From: Jaminaea rosea
Lineage: Eukaryota > Basidiomycota > Exobasidiomycetes > Microstromatales
Length of the DNA stretch: 64,000 nucleotides
Assembly (NCBI RefSeq): GCF_003144245.1
Contig: NW_020289979.1
Span: 806,001 to 870,000 of the forward strand
Reading direction: 5' to 3'
Position numbers and translations under genes: made by a program. Positions 49,780 through 59,313 of the stretch are shown piece after piece; within the stretch, counting starts at the first letter, position 1; each line of letters begins with the position of its first letter. The notes beneath the pieces are model-generated. The model searched no databases. It saw nothing but the letters and a program-made list of their open reading frames with translations, and was not told the DNA's origin.

Positions 49780-51422
49780 CTACCTTCCTACCAAGCGCTT
49801 CTCCAGGAAGCGCAATGGCGCGTACAGCAGTGCGCAGCAGACGAAACCGAGCTCGAAGCCCAAGTCACCCACATGCTCGGCGATGGGTCCTGTGAACCAC
49901 GTCTGCGAGATGGACGGCACCAATACGGCCAACGACACGACAGCGCTGATGATCGCAGCGAGACCGAGGGGCAACTTCTTCCACTGGCACCAGATGGCTG
50001 GATCGTACGATGCCATGTCGTTTCTTCGCACCACCCAGTGGTCGACGAGTACCACGGCGACAAAGAGGGCCGACCAGTAGGCCAGGACCGAGGTGAAGGA
50101 CACGAGCGTATCGTAGAATGCGCTTGCACCGACGATGGAGAGCGGGATGACGATGGCGATAGCCACGAGGGGGAAGACGAAGCGCGGTACGTGGCGCAAG
50201 GCGGGAAGAATGGCAGGCATGCTCAACCCGAAACTGTAGATGGAAGGCGCGGTGTTGCCGATGATGCTGAGGCCGAGGAGGACAGTGATGAACTTGCCGA
50301 AGTTGCCCGCCTTGCTCGAGAGGACCAAGTTGAAGAGGGCGCCGTTGCTCTCGGAGAGGGCTGTATCCCACGCTGGGTTGTCGAGGGAGGAGAGACCAAA
50401 CGCTGCGCCAAGGAGAAAGAGGGGGCATGAGCCGAGGAAGAAGCCAAGGAAGGTTACGCCAAAGAGGCCCCAGGTGGGCGTGGTGGCCGGGTCCATGTAG
50501 CTTGACACGTCTGAAGCGATACCGCTCCACGAGACGAGAAATCCGATGACGATACTGGCCATGGCCAAGACGCCCTCGGACGTCGTTGCTGGCTCTGGTG
50601 TGGGGAAGTGCAAGCCCGAAGGCCCAGAGCGGGCGAGTCCCGCCAGAATGCAGAAGCAGATGAGCACAGGCACCCAGAGCCAGCGCTCGAAGGCGTGAAG
50701 GACGCGGATGCCCATAAAGGAGACGACGAGGGAGACGATGGCTACGATGACGATGCCCACTGTCGGGGTCAGGCTGCCGTTGGGGGAGACGGCGCTGAGC
50801 GTTTGGCCTCCGAGGATGCAGTTGAGAATTGTGTAACCGCAGAGAGATGCGGCGTTGAGGATGGCAATCAGAGGGGCGAACCTGGCGTGGAGGGGGTCAG
50901 AGATTAGCCAGTGTCAGCGGCAAACGATCGATGAGCATCCTCTTCACCACGCGGCCCTCTGTCTACTCACCAACCCCAGCTGTATCGCGTATGAATCATC
51001 TGCCTCATGCCCAGTCTGGGCCCAAAGGTGACGAAGAAGGCCGGAAAGAGTGCCGAGAACAGGCAGAAGAAGACGATAGTGCAGAAGGCGCCCGCAGCAG
51101 ACAACTCCAGCGTAGACACGAGCGTACCCGTAGAGAAGGAGAGGACGTTGAAGTTGGCACTGAACCAGAGGAGCCCTACACTCCACCACTTCTTCTCCGT
51201 GCGGGCCTCCAGCGGTACAGGTGCCACGCTAACCGACTCGACATGGTAGTGGCCGAGTCGCTCGCCGATGCGTTGAAGGGGTCGAAGCAGGGGGATGCGC
51301 GAGGTGATCGTTGCCGAGGAGGAGAAGGGCTGTTGGTGTGGTTGCTTGAGGGAGGATGAAGAGGACGAGGAAGAAGACTTCTCTGCGCGCTCGTTGGAGG
51401 TAGCATGCGACGCTACATTGCC

Positions 51423-51455
<33 letters not shown>

Positions 51456-51530
51456 GATGTCTCCTTCTTGCTGCTGCTGCTGCGAGGAGCGGGGCTCCGC
51501 CGATGAGACGGTCGCTGCGAGGTAAGACAT
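49780..51530 (-). CDS. Purine-cytosine permease, NCS1 family (FCY2-like)
   Basis: 553 aa, exons 51530-50971 and 50881-49780, 89-nt intron. About twelve membrane spans. The N-terminal cytosolic 100 residues hold two poly-Gln runs and a poly-Ser run. Family marks: WWSVGLLWFSANFNVLSFST in span 1, FGPRLGMRQMIHTRYSWGW before span 3 (split by the intron) and SDVSSYMDPATTP in the middle. NCS1 Fcy proteins import cytosine, adenine, guanine and hypoxanthine with protons. Exact substrate not predictable here. Confidence 0.9.
51426..51483. repeat. CTG/CAG trinucleotide runs in the permease gene
   Basis: Two CTG blocks on the plus strand code poly-Gln on the minus strand: about nine and five glutamines, separated by a short acidic stretch. 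Likely length-variable between strains. Confidence 0.85.
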
Positions 51531-51908
51531 GGCGGCGTGGCCTGGGAAGGGGTGGCGAGGACGCGAATACGACGGGCCCTCGAGACTCTCTTTATGTCTT
51601 CTCGGGGAGCAGGCGACGACGATGAAGACGGCGAGTTGGTGAGGTGAAAACGGTAAAGATAGAAGCGTGGGAAGAGGCTACTTGAGGACGCTAATGCGCC
51701 ACACTTTCTGGACTCGAGTTAGTGAGGCAGCAGCAGCCAGCCTCGAAGCGCGGCCTCTTCTCGGACGAGCAAGCGCAGGCAGGCAGGCAGGCGCAGCCAC
51801 GCACGGGCTCGACGACAAAAGATTCTTACGGCACGGCGGGCGACGAGAATGGTCAGAACAACAATTGGGTGTTTATATTGTGCTTATTTTCGCCCCGCCT
51901 TCATCCAA
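51531..51908. other. Spacer between the permease gene and the tRNA
   Basis: 378 bases; the permease promoter. A CAGG/GCAGGCAG run near 51776-51792. No gene seen. Confidence 0.5.
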
Positions 51909-52014
51909 GGCCGCTTGGCTCAATGGTTAGAGTATCTGCCTACGACTTCCGTAGACATCCAGCTTGGCTGGGACGATTAGCAGGGGGTTCCAGGTTCGAG
52001 TCCTGGAGTGGTCA
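51909..52014 (+). tRNA. tRNA-Arg (ACG) with a 33-nt intron
   Basis: Acceptor arms GGCCGCT and AGTGGTC pair with two G-U pairs; discriminator A at 52014. D arm GCTC...GAGT. The anticodon stem TCTGC/GCAGG encloses loop CTACGA-A, anticodon ACG, the same loop as yeast tRNA-Arg(ACG). The intron lies at the canonical site one base 3' of the anticodon, and its CGTAG can pair with CTACG of the loop. T arm CCAGG-TTCGAGT-CCTGG. A box TGGCTCAATGG, B box GGTTCGAGTCC. CCA is not encoded. A TTTT run at 52018 is the Pol III stop. Confidence 0.93.
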
Positions 52015-52017
52015 TCC

Positions 52018-52021
52018 TTTT
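52018..52021 (+). terminator. Pol III terminator (T4) of tRNA-Arg
   Basis: Four T four bases downstream of the mature tRNA end. Confidence 0.7.
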
Positions 52022-52176
52022 GCGCGCGAGCGCTGTGCTCATGAGCTGCTTCGTTTTGCCTCCGCAGGCAGGCAGCTCACTGGCATCACTCTGCTCTCAC
52101 GCTATCGTCATGTGCTGTGCTACGTGATCGGCATTATCGATACAATACACTCCTTGTCTCTGCTCGCTCCGCGCGC

Positions 52177-53673
52177 TCAGATATCCATCCACCTCTTCAT
52201 CCCCAGCCAGGCAGCAAAGCTCAGACTCGTCATAGGCACGACCTTCAAGAAGCCGATGCTAAGCCCAGTATAGAAGCCCTGCCAACCCCTCGTCTTCCAA
52301 ATCCACGTCGCCGTCTCCCACATTCCCACCATCCCCCCTGGCCGCACGAGTGCCGCTACCTGCTGCCGACGTCGGATCACCTCGAAGGGGTAGGCAGCTG
52401 TCTGTGAGATGGCACCGGCCAACCCTCCGGAGGTGAGGTCGATCGTCGTCTTGCTTGGTCGCCAGCCACCACGAGTCGACGACGACGACGACGATCTCGC
52501 GGCACCGCTGCGGCTGCTGCCGTCCTTGTCGTCTTCTATGCCGCACCATGTCTGGAGCGCCCGCTTGCATCGCCCAAAGACGAGGAAGCTCGTGCCCGCG
52601 TAGGGGACCATGCCAAATACGGTTACTGTGAAGCCGCGGTAGAACTTCATGAGGGGAAAGCGATGCAGGAGGGCAGTCGTTGTTTCCAATGCGGCAGTGG
52701 GCGCTGCGGGGGGTACGGGGGTGGAGGCGGTTGCCCCTCGAGCGAGGGCGGCTGATTGTGCCTGGGATATTGATGGTGCGGGCGGGGGCGCCGTAGGGCG
52801 AGCCGCGTCTGACGTGAAGGATCGAGCGCCGTCCGCTGTTGCTGATGCTGCTACCTTGCCCGCAGCCGTCGCCGACGCATCGCCCTGGGCTCTTGCCGCT
52901 CTCCGTCTCGCATCACTAGAGAAGGGCGCCTCCGTTGCCCCTTCGGTATAGATTTGCCGAATGATATCCCTCAACCCACTCCCACCCTTTCCTTTGCCCC
53001 CAGCACTCTTCGTCTCAAAGGCCAACCTGACCCGAATCAACTCTAGCGGGTACGTAAGAAAGACGCTCAGTACGCCCGAAGTGGCTCCCGCAGCAAAGAG
53101 CCTTGCGCTCGTCTCCTGCTCTCTTGTCGGCATGAGGGCAAAGTGCATCTTGTCGTACGCCATGTACTTGATCGCCGCGTAGGGGAAGATGCGCATAAGC
53201 GTGGCTGAGTGTCCCTTGAAAAGTGCCAGGGTCCCCTGGGATGAAACGATATCCTTGCCCGCTCTGAACACTCCTAGCCAGTGACCCGAATATTTTTGGA
53301 ATTCGGGATTCTGAGCTTGGAATAAGATCTTGACTCTATCCAGGGGTGCGATGGCCGTCTTGGCTACGCAGCCGGCCACCCCGCCAGCGACGCCGCTGCG
53401 CAGCACGTAGGACAGGGTTTGCTTGTCTTTGCGTGCCGGGGGTGGGGAGGGTTTGGATGAGGAGGAGGAGGAGGAGGATGCTTGTGAAGGTGGCGGGGCT
53501 CGCGCTGGAAGCTCATCTGTCTCGCAGACGGCTCGTATCGATGGGATGCGCGACGAAGAGGAGGCGCCGTAGTTGCTTGATGTGGATGATGAGGACGAGG
53601 CCGAGGTAGAGGGGGACAAGGACGCGGAGGGACCCGCACCACAGTCAGTCCACCGCTCAGCCGCCTCCATCAT
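52177..53673 (-). CDS. LEU5: Mitochondrial carrier, Leu5 / CoA transporter type
   Basis: 498 aa, single exon. Three carrier repeats with motifs APLDRVKILFQ, YPLELIRVRL and YPFEVIRRRQ, six membrane helices. KTAIAPLDRVKILFQAQNPE and YSGHWLGVF resemble Leu5 and SLC25A16/42, which bring coenzyme A into the matrix. The protein is longer than the usual 300-350 aa: about 90 disordered residues precede helix 1, an Ala-rich insert of about 80 residues lies in the second repeat, and a poly-Ser insert precedes helix 5. Substrate is inferred from family likeness. Confidence 0.88.
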   Translation of the reverse strand: MMEAAERWTDCGAGPSASLSPSTSASSSSSTSSNYGASSSSRIPSIRAVCETDELPARAPPPSQASSSSSSSSKPSPPPARKDKQTLSYVLRSGVAGGVAGCVAKTAIAPLDRVKILFQAQNPEFQKYSGHWLGVFRAGKDIVSSQGTLALFKGHSATLMRIFPYAAIKYMAYDKMHFALMPTREQETSARLFAAGATSGVLSVFLTYPLELIRVRLAFETKSAGGKGKGGSGLRDIIRQIYTEGATEAPFSSDARRRAARAQGDASATAAGKVAASATADGARSFTSDAARPTAPPPAPSISQAQSAALARGATASTPVPPAAPTAALETTTALLHRFPLMKFYRGFTVTVFGMVPYAGTSFLVFGRCKRALQTWCGIEDDKDGSSRSGAARSSSSSSTRGGWRPSKTTIDLTSGGLAGAISQTAAYPFEVIRRRQQVAALVRPGGMVGMWETATWIWKTRGWQGFYTGLSIGFLKVVPMTSLSFAAWLGMKRWMDI

Positions 53674-53950
53674 GACAGGACCAATTGAAGATGCAATGAT
53701 GCTGTATAGGGCTCGCAGCGATCAAAGGCCTGGTATCGCTGTATTAGATGGAGGAGAAGGGAAGATAGAGAGGGTGGAGAAGGTAGATTACAATTCGAAT
53801 TCGTGGAGACCAATGCAGCCTCTCTTGCCGCCTCTTGCCGCCGCGCCGGCACCTTCGCCGGTCGGTCGACCTCACATCGCCTCTCCGTCCGGCCCGCGTG
53901 AGTCGAGGCGGGAGGGCAGGGCGGCAAGGGTCCAGCCTGACGCGAGGCCA

Positions 53951-56900
53951 CTACGACTTTCGCCTCTTCGCGCCACGACCGCTGGTAGAGCTGGTGGTCT
54001 TCCTCTTCGAAGTTGACGCCGCACGACCGCCTCCTCTACCCCTGCCTCGACCTTGCGCCGTCTTGCCGCCTCTGCCTCGTGATGTGCTGCTCGCAGCTCT
54101 CCGTCCACCACCACCCCCATCGTCATTCGTACAGTCTGCGCTCCAATGCCCACTCTCCCCGCATCGAAAGCAGACATCGAATCCTTCACGAGCGCCAGCT
54201 GGTGGAGCTCGTCGTTTCGCTGTAGCAACACTGCCACCGCCGGTGTCTCTTGCGCCCCTGCGAGCCGGTGTCGGGTCAAAGTCATCAACAACCTCATCCT
54301 GCTGCTCGTCTGTCCACTCAAAGAAGCGGCACCTCACGCTGGCATTCTCCTTTGCACAGCTCCAAAACTGTCGACCTTGATTCGCGCCCGCTTTGCTCAC
54401 TGTACGGAGGGGAGCAATCAGGTTGCAGTCGCACCGCTTCGCGTTTGAAGAGCCGCTGCCGCTACGGCCATTTGTAGTTGAGGAATTGGTACGTGAGTTG
54501 CCGCTGCGGGGAGGGAGGACGCTACCGGTGCCTCCGTAGCCGTCCCCGCCTCCTCCATCTCCGTCTTCGTCATCTCCAAGCGAGTTGAACCAGGCTGCAT
54601 AGTCGGCGATTGTAGTCGTCGAGTCGTCGCCTATTGGCAAGCCTGAGCCCATTGATGACTGCGAAGAGCCCAAAAGCTCGTCGATGATTGCTGCAGAGTC
54701 ATTCTCCGGGCGCGCAGGACGTGATGGTGGCGGTGAAGGAGTCTGCCGTGTTGACATGGGGCGAGAACGTGATAAGCCAGCTACAGCGTTATTTGATGAA
54801 GCGTTGTTTGATGATGCGGTCGGGCGAGTTTGTCTCGAGGGGCCAGCGACTGCATTCGACGAACGCGACGGCCCCGAGGCGGCATTGACTGTCCGTGAAG
54901 AGCTTGCGGTCGAAGTGCTGGGCCTCGTCGGGGCTGTATTCGCACTCGTCCTCGCGGGTCTCGTCGTAGCCTCGGCTTCACCGTCAACAACCCAGTCAAA
55001 GTACCCACAACTACCCTCATTCTGCCCCTTGCTGCAGCACCAGAATCTGCGCCCCTTGTTGGGACCATCCTTGGCTACGGTCTTCTGCACCGCGCCGTCT
55101 CCGCAGCGACATTCCGGCGCAGAGCCATCCCCACCACTGCTTGTAATGGGAGCTGATGCTCGCCCGTTGTCGAGATTGGAGAAGGGGGCACGTCGTACTG
55201 GTGGTCGGCGAGGGGCATCGCTCAGGTCGTCATCGTCGCCTGCGTCGTCATCTTCGCTGGGCTGGCGAGCACGTGATGAGGGGCCTCCACCGGCATTGCG
55301 GCTTTGAGGTGGTCTTGAGGGACCTGCAGAAGGGCCGGGACCTGCTCCTCCTCCCCCTCCTCCGCTGCCGCCGCTGCCCCCACCGCCCCCACCGCCTGCT
55401 TGACCTCCCTCCCCTCTGAAGCGTTGACCGACACTCTCAATCAGCGTCCGGATATGACTCCTCGCCCTGAGGAACACAGCTCGATACTCCGTCAGACTCT
55501 CCTCAATCGTCTCCTCCTTCGTCCTCGCACCATCGCATATCAGCTGCATCCGATACTCCGTCTCTCTCCTAAGCAATGGCTTGCTCAGCGACTTCTCGAA
55601 GTCGATGCGATTGTACCCCTCCACCAAGCCCTGTCCCAGCGTCGAGGGGAGAAGGTACGTCACCTTGCCCTGCGGCTTGGCTACCACGTACTCTCGGCTG
55701 ATGATCTTGGCAATATGCTCGGCAATGGTTGCGTCTGTGCCTATGCCGTTCTTGTCCATCAGGCTGACCAGATCCGCCTCGGTAAGGAGCTGCGGGGCAC
55801 TTGTGCTGCCCTTCTTCTTGGTGATGGAGTGAGGGCGGAATGTCTCACCCTGCTCGTACTGTGGGAGGAGATTGCCAGTCCACTTGTCGTAGGTGAAGAC
55901 GTCGAGATAGTTGCGCTCGTGTACTACGAGGCCACTGGCACCAAAGGACTCCCCGCCGAGCTCGATGTCGATGTTCGTCTGTTTGCCTTGCGCATCCTTC
56001 GAGCAGCTACCCAGAAAGCGGCGAGTCACATACTCATAGACGCGTTGCTCGTCGCCTGAGAGATTGTTCGCGTGTGCCGTGGGGTGAATGGGCGGGTGAG
56101 CCTTGTCATTCTTCTTGCCGTTGCGAGGACGCTCGTAGTTCTCGTCCAGCAGACCCTGCGCATAGCTGCCCCACTGCCCGTCGCTCGTCTGCTTCTGGAT
56201 GAGCGAGCGAAAATCGAATGCATTATCGTATTGGTCCGTTTCTGTGCGTGGGTATGAGAGGAAGCCGCGATTGTACAGCGCCTCAGCCACGTCCAAGATG
56301 CGCTTGGGAGCGAGGCGGAGCAGCCTCGAGGCGGACTTTTGCAGCTCGACGGTCGTCAAGGGGTAGGGCTTGAACTTCTTGGTCGGCTTGCTTTGCACGC
56401 GCGTGACAGCTGCCTCGCCGTCGTCCTTGCAGCGTTGGTGTAAGATCTTGACAATGTCCTCATCAAAGAGGTGTCCTCTCCGCCACTTGAATTCAACGGT
56501 TGCCATCTCCCCCCGTGGGCCGCCCATCTGCCGCTTGTCAGAGACGAGGATGTACCAGAAGTCCTCGGGGACGAAGTTCATGACTCGCTCGTACTGATCG
56601 ACGACGAAGCCGAGGGCTGGGATTTGGCAAGGTCCGTAGCTGACGACTTTGCTCTGCAGCTCTGCGAAGGCGTGTTGCATATCGAGGGTCTGAAGGCGGG
56701 TGAGAGCGGCGCCGACTCGCAGGTCGAGCTCCTGCCTTGCTTCGACGGCGGCGGCTGCGTTCCAGTCGAGCTGTCCAGCATTACGGCAGGCGTTGTGGAT
56801 CTGACTGGCGATGATGGAGCTGAAGCGCGCTCGTCTCACGTCGATCCGTCTATTGACCTCGCGACATTGTTGCACGACCTCCGATCCAATATGCTCTCCT

Positions 56901-57259
56901 TCGCGATCGCAATCGGTCCAGATCATGAGTACTTGCGCTCTACGTGCCTCCTGCTTCAGATTGGCTGCGATGAGCTCGCCGTCCTTGCTGATTCGCACCT
57001 CCACGGGAGCATCAAAGAGCTCAAAGGCGTCGCAGCTCCTCCAGCCACGATATCGCTCGGGAAAGTCGAGCTCAGTGAGGTGGCCGCGCACCGACGTGAT
57101 GGTCATGTCGACCCATCCGTGGCTGGGCAAGTTGTACTTGATGTCGTAGTTGCGGCAAAATTTGTCCTTACCTGGTCGATTGGAGCAGCCATCCGATGCC
57201 AGGATGCCTGCAAGCGACTTGGCGATGGATGGCTTCTCGGCCACGCATAGCACCTTCAT
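53951..57259 (-). CDS. TOP3: DNA topoisomerase III
   Basis: 1102 aa, single exon. Type IA enzyme that, with a RecQ helicase and Rmi1, dissolves double Holliday junctions. TOPRIM starts MKVLCVAEKPSIAKSL, with DCDREGE at 117-123. The active-site Tyr is Y336 in GFLSYPRTETD. The C-terminus, after a Gly/Ser-rich linker, carries two GRF zinc fingers (CRCGDGAVQKT...GYFDWV and CDCNLIAPLRT...RFFEWT) and a CCHC knuckle (CFRCGESGHWSADC), then an RG-rich basic tail. The start at 57259 is the first ATG in frame; upstream the frame stays open with an Arg/Ser-rich, presequence-like stretch but no ATG. Convergent with nothing: its 3' end faces the LEU5 start 280 bases away. Confidence 0.95.
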   Translation of the reverse strand: MKVLCVAEKPSIAKSLAGILASDGCSNRPGKDKFCRNYDIKYNLPSHGWVDMTITSVRGHLTELDFPERYRGWRSCDAFELFDAPVEVRISKDGELIAANLKQEARRAQVLMIWTDCDREGEHIGSEVVQQCREVNRRIDVRRARFSSIIASQIHNACRNAGQLDWNAAAAVEARQELDLRVGAALTRLQTLDMQHAFAELQSKVVSYGPCQIPALGFVVDQYERVMNFVPEDFWYILVSDKRQMGGPRGEMATVEFKWRRGHLFDEDIVKILHQRCKDDGEAAVTRVQSKPTKKFKPYPLTTVELQKSASRLLRLAPKRILDVAEALYNRGFLSYPRTETDQYDNAFDFRSLIQKQTSDGQWGSYAQGLLDENYERPRNGKKNDKAHPPIHPTAHANNLSGDEQRVYEYVTRRFLGSCSKDAQGKQTNIDIELGGESFGASGLVVHERNYLDVFTYDKWTGNLLPQYEQGETFRPHSITKKKGSTSAPQLLTEADLVSLMDKNGIGTDATIAEHIAKIISREYVVAKPQGKVTYLLPSTLGQGLVEGYNRIDFEKSLSKPLLRRETEYRMQLICDGARTKEETIEESLTEYRAVFLRARSHIRTLIESVGQRFRGEGGQAGGGGGGGSGGSGGGGGGAGPGPSAGPSRPPQSRNAGGGPSSRARQPSEDDDAGDDDDLSDAPRRPPVRRAPFSNLDNGRASAPITSSGGDGSAPECRCGDGAVQKTVAKDGPNKGRRFWCCSKGQNEGSCGYFDWVVDGEAEATTRPARTSANTAPTRPSTSTASSSRTVNAASGPSRSSNAVAGPSRQTRPTASSNNASSNNAVAGLSRSRPMSTRQTPSPPPSRPARPENDSAAIIDELLGSSQSSMGSGLPIGDDSTTTIADYAAWFNSLGDDEDGDGGGGDGYGGTGSVLPPRSGNSRTNSSTTNGRSGSGSSNAKRCDCNLIAPLRTVSKAGANQGRQFWSCAKENASVRCRFFEWTDEQQDEVVDDFDPTPARRGARDTGGGSVATAKRRAPPAGAREGFDVCFRCGESGHWSADCTNDDGGGGGRRAASSTSRGRGGKTAQGRGRGRGGGRAASTSKRKTTSSTSGRGAKRRKS

Positions 57260-58029
57260 CGTGGGCGCTGCGGGCGAGGACAAGAGCGAGGACTTGCGGG
57301 CAGCTACTCTTGTCGATGCAAGCCTGAAGCTGAAGGTCAGAAGCGGCGACGACCAGCGCAATGGCTGCGCCGCCGAGAATAGCAGCGGCAGCAGAAGCGT
57401 GGTGGACGGGGTGGTGTCGAGAAGTCGAGGTGATGGAATTGACGGAGAGGAGCGAGGAACGGAAGTGGCGACTTGCTCTGGGTGCTCTGGAGCCGCGAGC
57501 GCGTCGTGATGCTCTCGCAGACAAGCTCATTTGCGGGCGGCGGCCCATCTCATCTCGCTCGCGTGGCACAGGCTCAACTCAACCAACACTTTCGCTTGAC
57601 GCAGGCCGCCACGCCCTGCCCTCGCCAAGGCGGTACGGCCACCCACTTTCTGCAGGCTGCTTCCATGATAGAAGGAGAGCGCTAGTAGCGACGTCCAGAT
57701 GACCACTCGTGAATAGCAATGTGTGCCTTGACCACCCCATTCTTAGTCTTCTCGCAGGGGCTCGTTGCATTTCGTCCCCGTACTCGCGTGACTGTCCGCT
57801 GCACACATTCTCAGAGAGTGAGTGGATAGGTGCTCGAGCCTCCTGAGGGCGGCGAAAGTGATGAGTTCCATGAGACGCGAAGTGATGCAGTGTGGGGACG
57901 ATCCGGTCGTCGAGTTGCTTGTCTGAGGGTGAGAGAGACCGAAGAGAAAAAGGCAGGCCTTCACTTCGATCGCTATTGCCCATCACTTTCCTCCTCATCT
58001 CCCTTTTCAATCCCCCTCTCGTCGCCATA
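57260..58029. promoter_or_regulatory. Divergent region, TOP3 / PLC-X gene
   Basis: 770 bases. The first 170 bases keep the TOP3 frame open without ATG. No other gene is supported; the right end is C/T-rich before the PLC ATG. Confidence 0.5.
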
Positions 58030-59193
58030 ATGATGCCGTGGCGCCCTATCCTCCTTGCCCTCGTCGCCGCCGTCACCGTCACTTCAGCGGCACCCATCCC
58101 ACAACCCGCCGACAACTCCACGGATCGATCGTGCAATGGCCACCCCTCTCTCTGCTCGAAGCGATACAGCGATGTCGTCTACATCGGGGCTCACAACTCC
58201 TACTCCTGGGGACAGGGCATCTCCTCGGACCAGACAGCCACCGTCTCCGAGCAGCTACGCGCTGGAGTGCGTCTCCTACAGAATCAAGCGCACGACTTTC
58301 CCCACCCGTACGGACCAGACTACACCAACCCCTCCAACATTCACCTCTGCCACACGTCCTGCTATCTCCTCGACGGCGGGGGTCTCGAGGCATACCTTTC
58401 ACCCGTCCGTGTTTGGCTGGCGGACAACCCCAATGAGGTCCTAACCATCCTCCTCACCAATCCAGACGGACTCAACATCACGCGCTTTGACCAAGCACTG
58501 CGCTTCAACCATCTGCACGAACTGGCATACGTCCCGCCCAAGGCAAAGATGACACACGACGACTGGCCCACGCTGGAGGAGATGATCGACTCTGGCCGCC
58601 GACTCGTTGTCTTCATCGACTCCGGAGCAGATCAGAAGCGTGTACCCTACATCCTCGACGAGTTCAGCCAGGTCTACGAGAACCCATACGACCAGCTTGG
58701 CCTGCCTCTCAACTGCTCGCATGACCGCGGTAGCGACCCTGCAAACTCGTTGTTCTTGCTCAACAATACGAAGGACAAGAGCGTTGGACCCATCTCGGTG
58801 CCCGACAAGGCTTCAGTCGATACGGTCAACTCGGCGAACGGGCCCAATGGAATTGTACAGACCGTCCAGCGCTGTGCGAAGGAGGAGGGAGGAAAGAAGG
58901 CTACATTTGTGCTCGTCGAGTGAGTCTGCGCCGCGTAGTAGAGGGAAAGACCGTACAGCTGACCTCACGCTTTTGCCCGCAGCTTCTTCGACACGCCCAA
59001 GGTCAACGGCACCATCCAGGCCGCACGCATTCTCAACGGCCTGGCCCCCATGCAAGTCAGCAATAGATCCGCAGCCGATGGCAGTGGAGAAGGCTCAGCT
59101 TCCGCGTCTCTCCCGCAGTTCTCTGCTCCATCAACGACCCAGCTTGCCTGGCCCGTCGCAGCTCTCTCTGCCGCTTTTGCCTCAAGCTGGTAG
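58030..59193 (+). CDS. Secreted PLC-X-domain phosphodiesterase, probably GPI-anchored
   Basis: 366 aa, exons 58030-58919 and 58983-59193, 63-nt intron; the junction restores VLVDFFDTPKVN. Residues 1-21 are a signal peptide (MMPWRPILLALVAAVTVTSA). The fold is the PI-PLC X TIM barrel: VYIGAHNSYSWG holds the first catalytic His, and NIHLCHTSCYLLDGG the second. LTILLTNPDGLNITRFD and VVFIDSGAD follow. Sequons NDS-type and NCS/NNT suggest glycosylation. The C-terminus (TQLAWPVAALSAAFASSW) after a Ser-rich linker fits a GPI signal. Fungal relatives are uncharacterised; activity on GPI or lipid is inferred. Confidence 0.85.
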
Positions 59194-59313
59194 CCACACG
59201 ACGACCTCATGACCTCACGACTGCACGACTCCACGACTTCTCATCACGGAATGCCCGCCGTCTGTTAACTCTTCCTTGCAATGACATCATCATCTCCACG
59301 TCACCCATCCACG

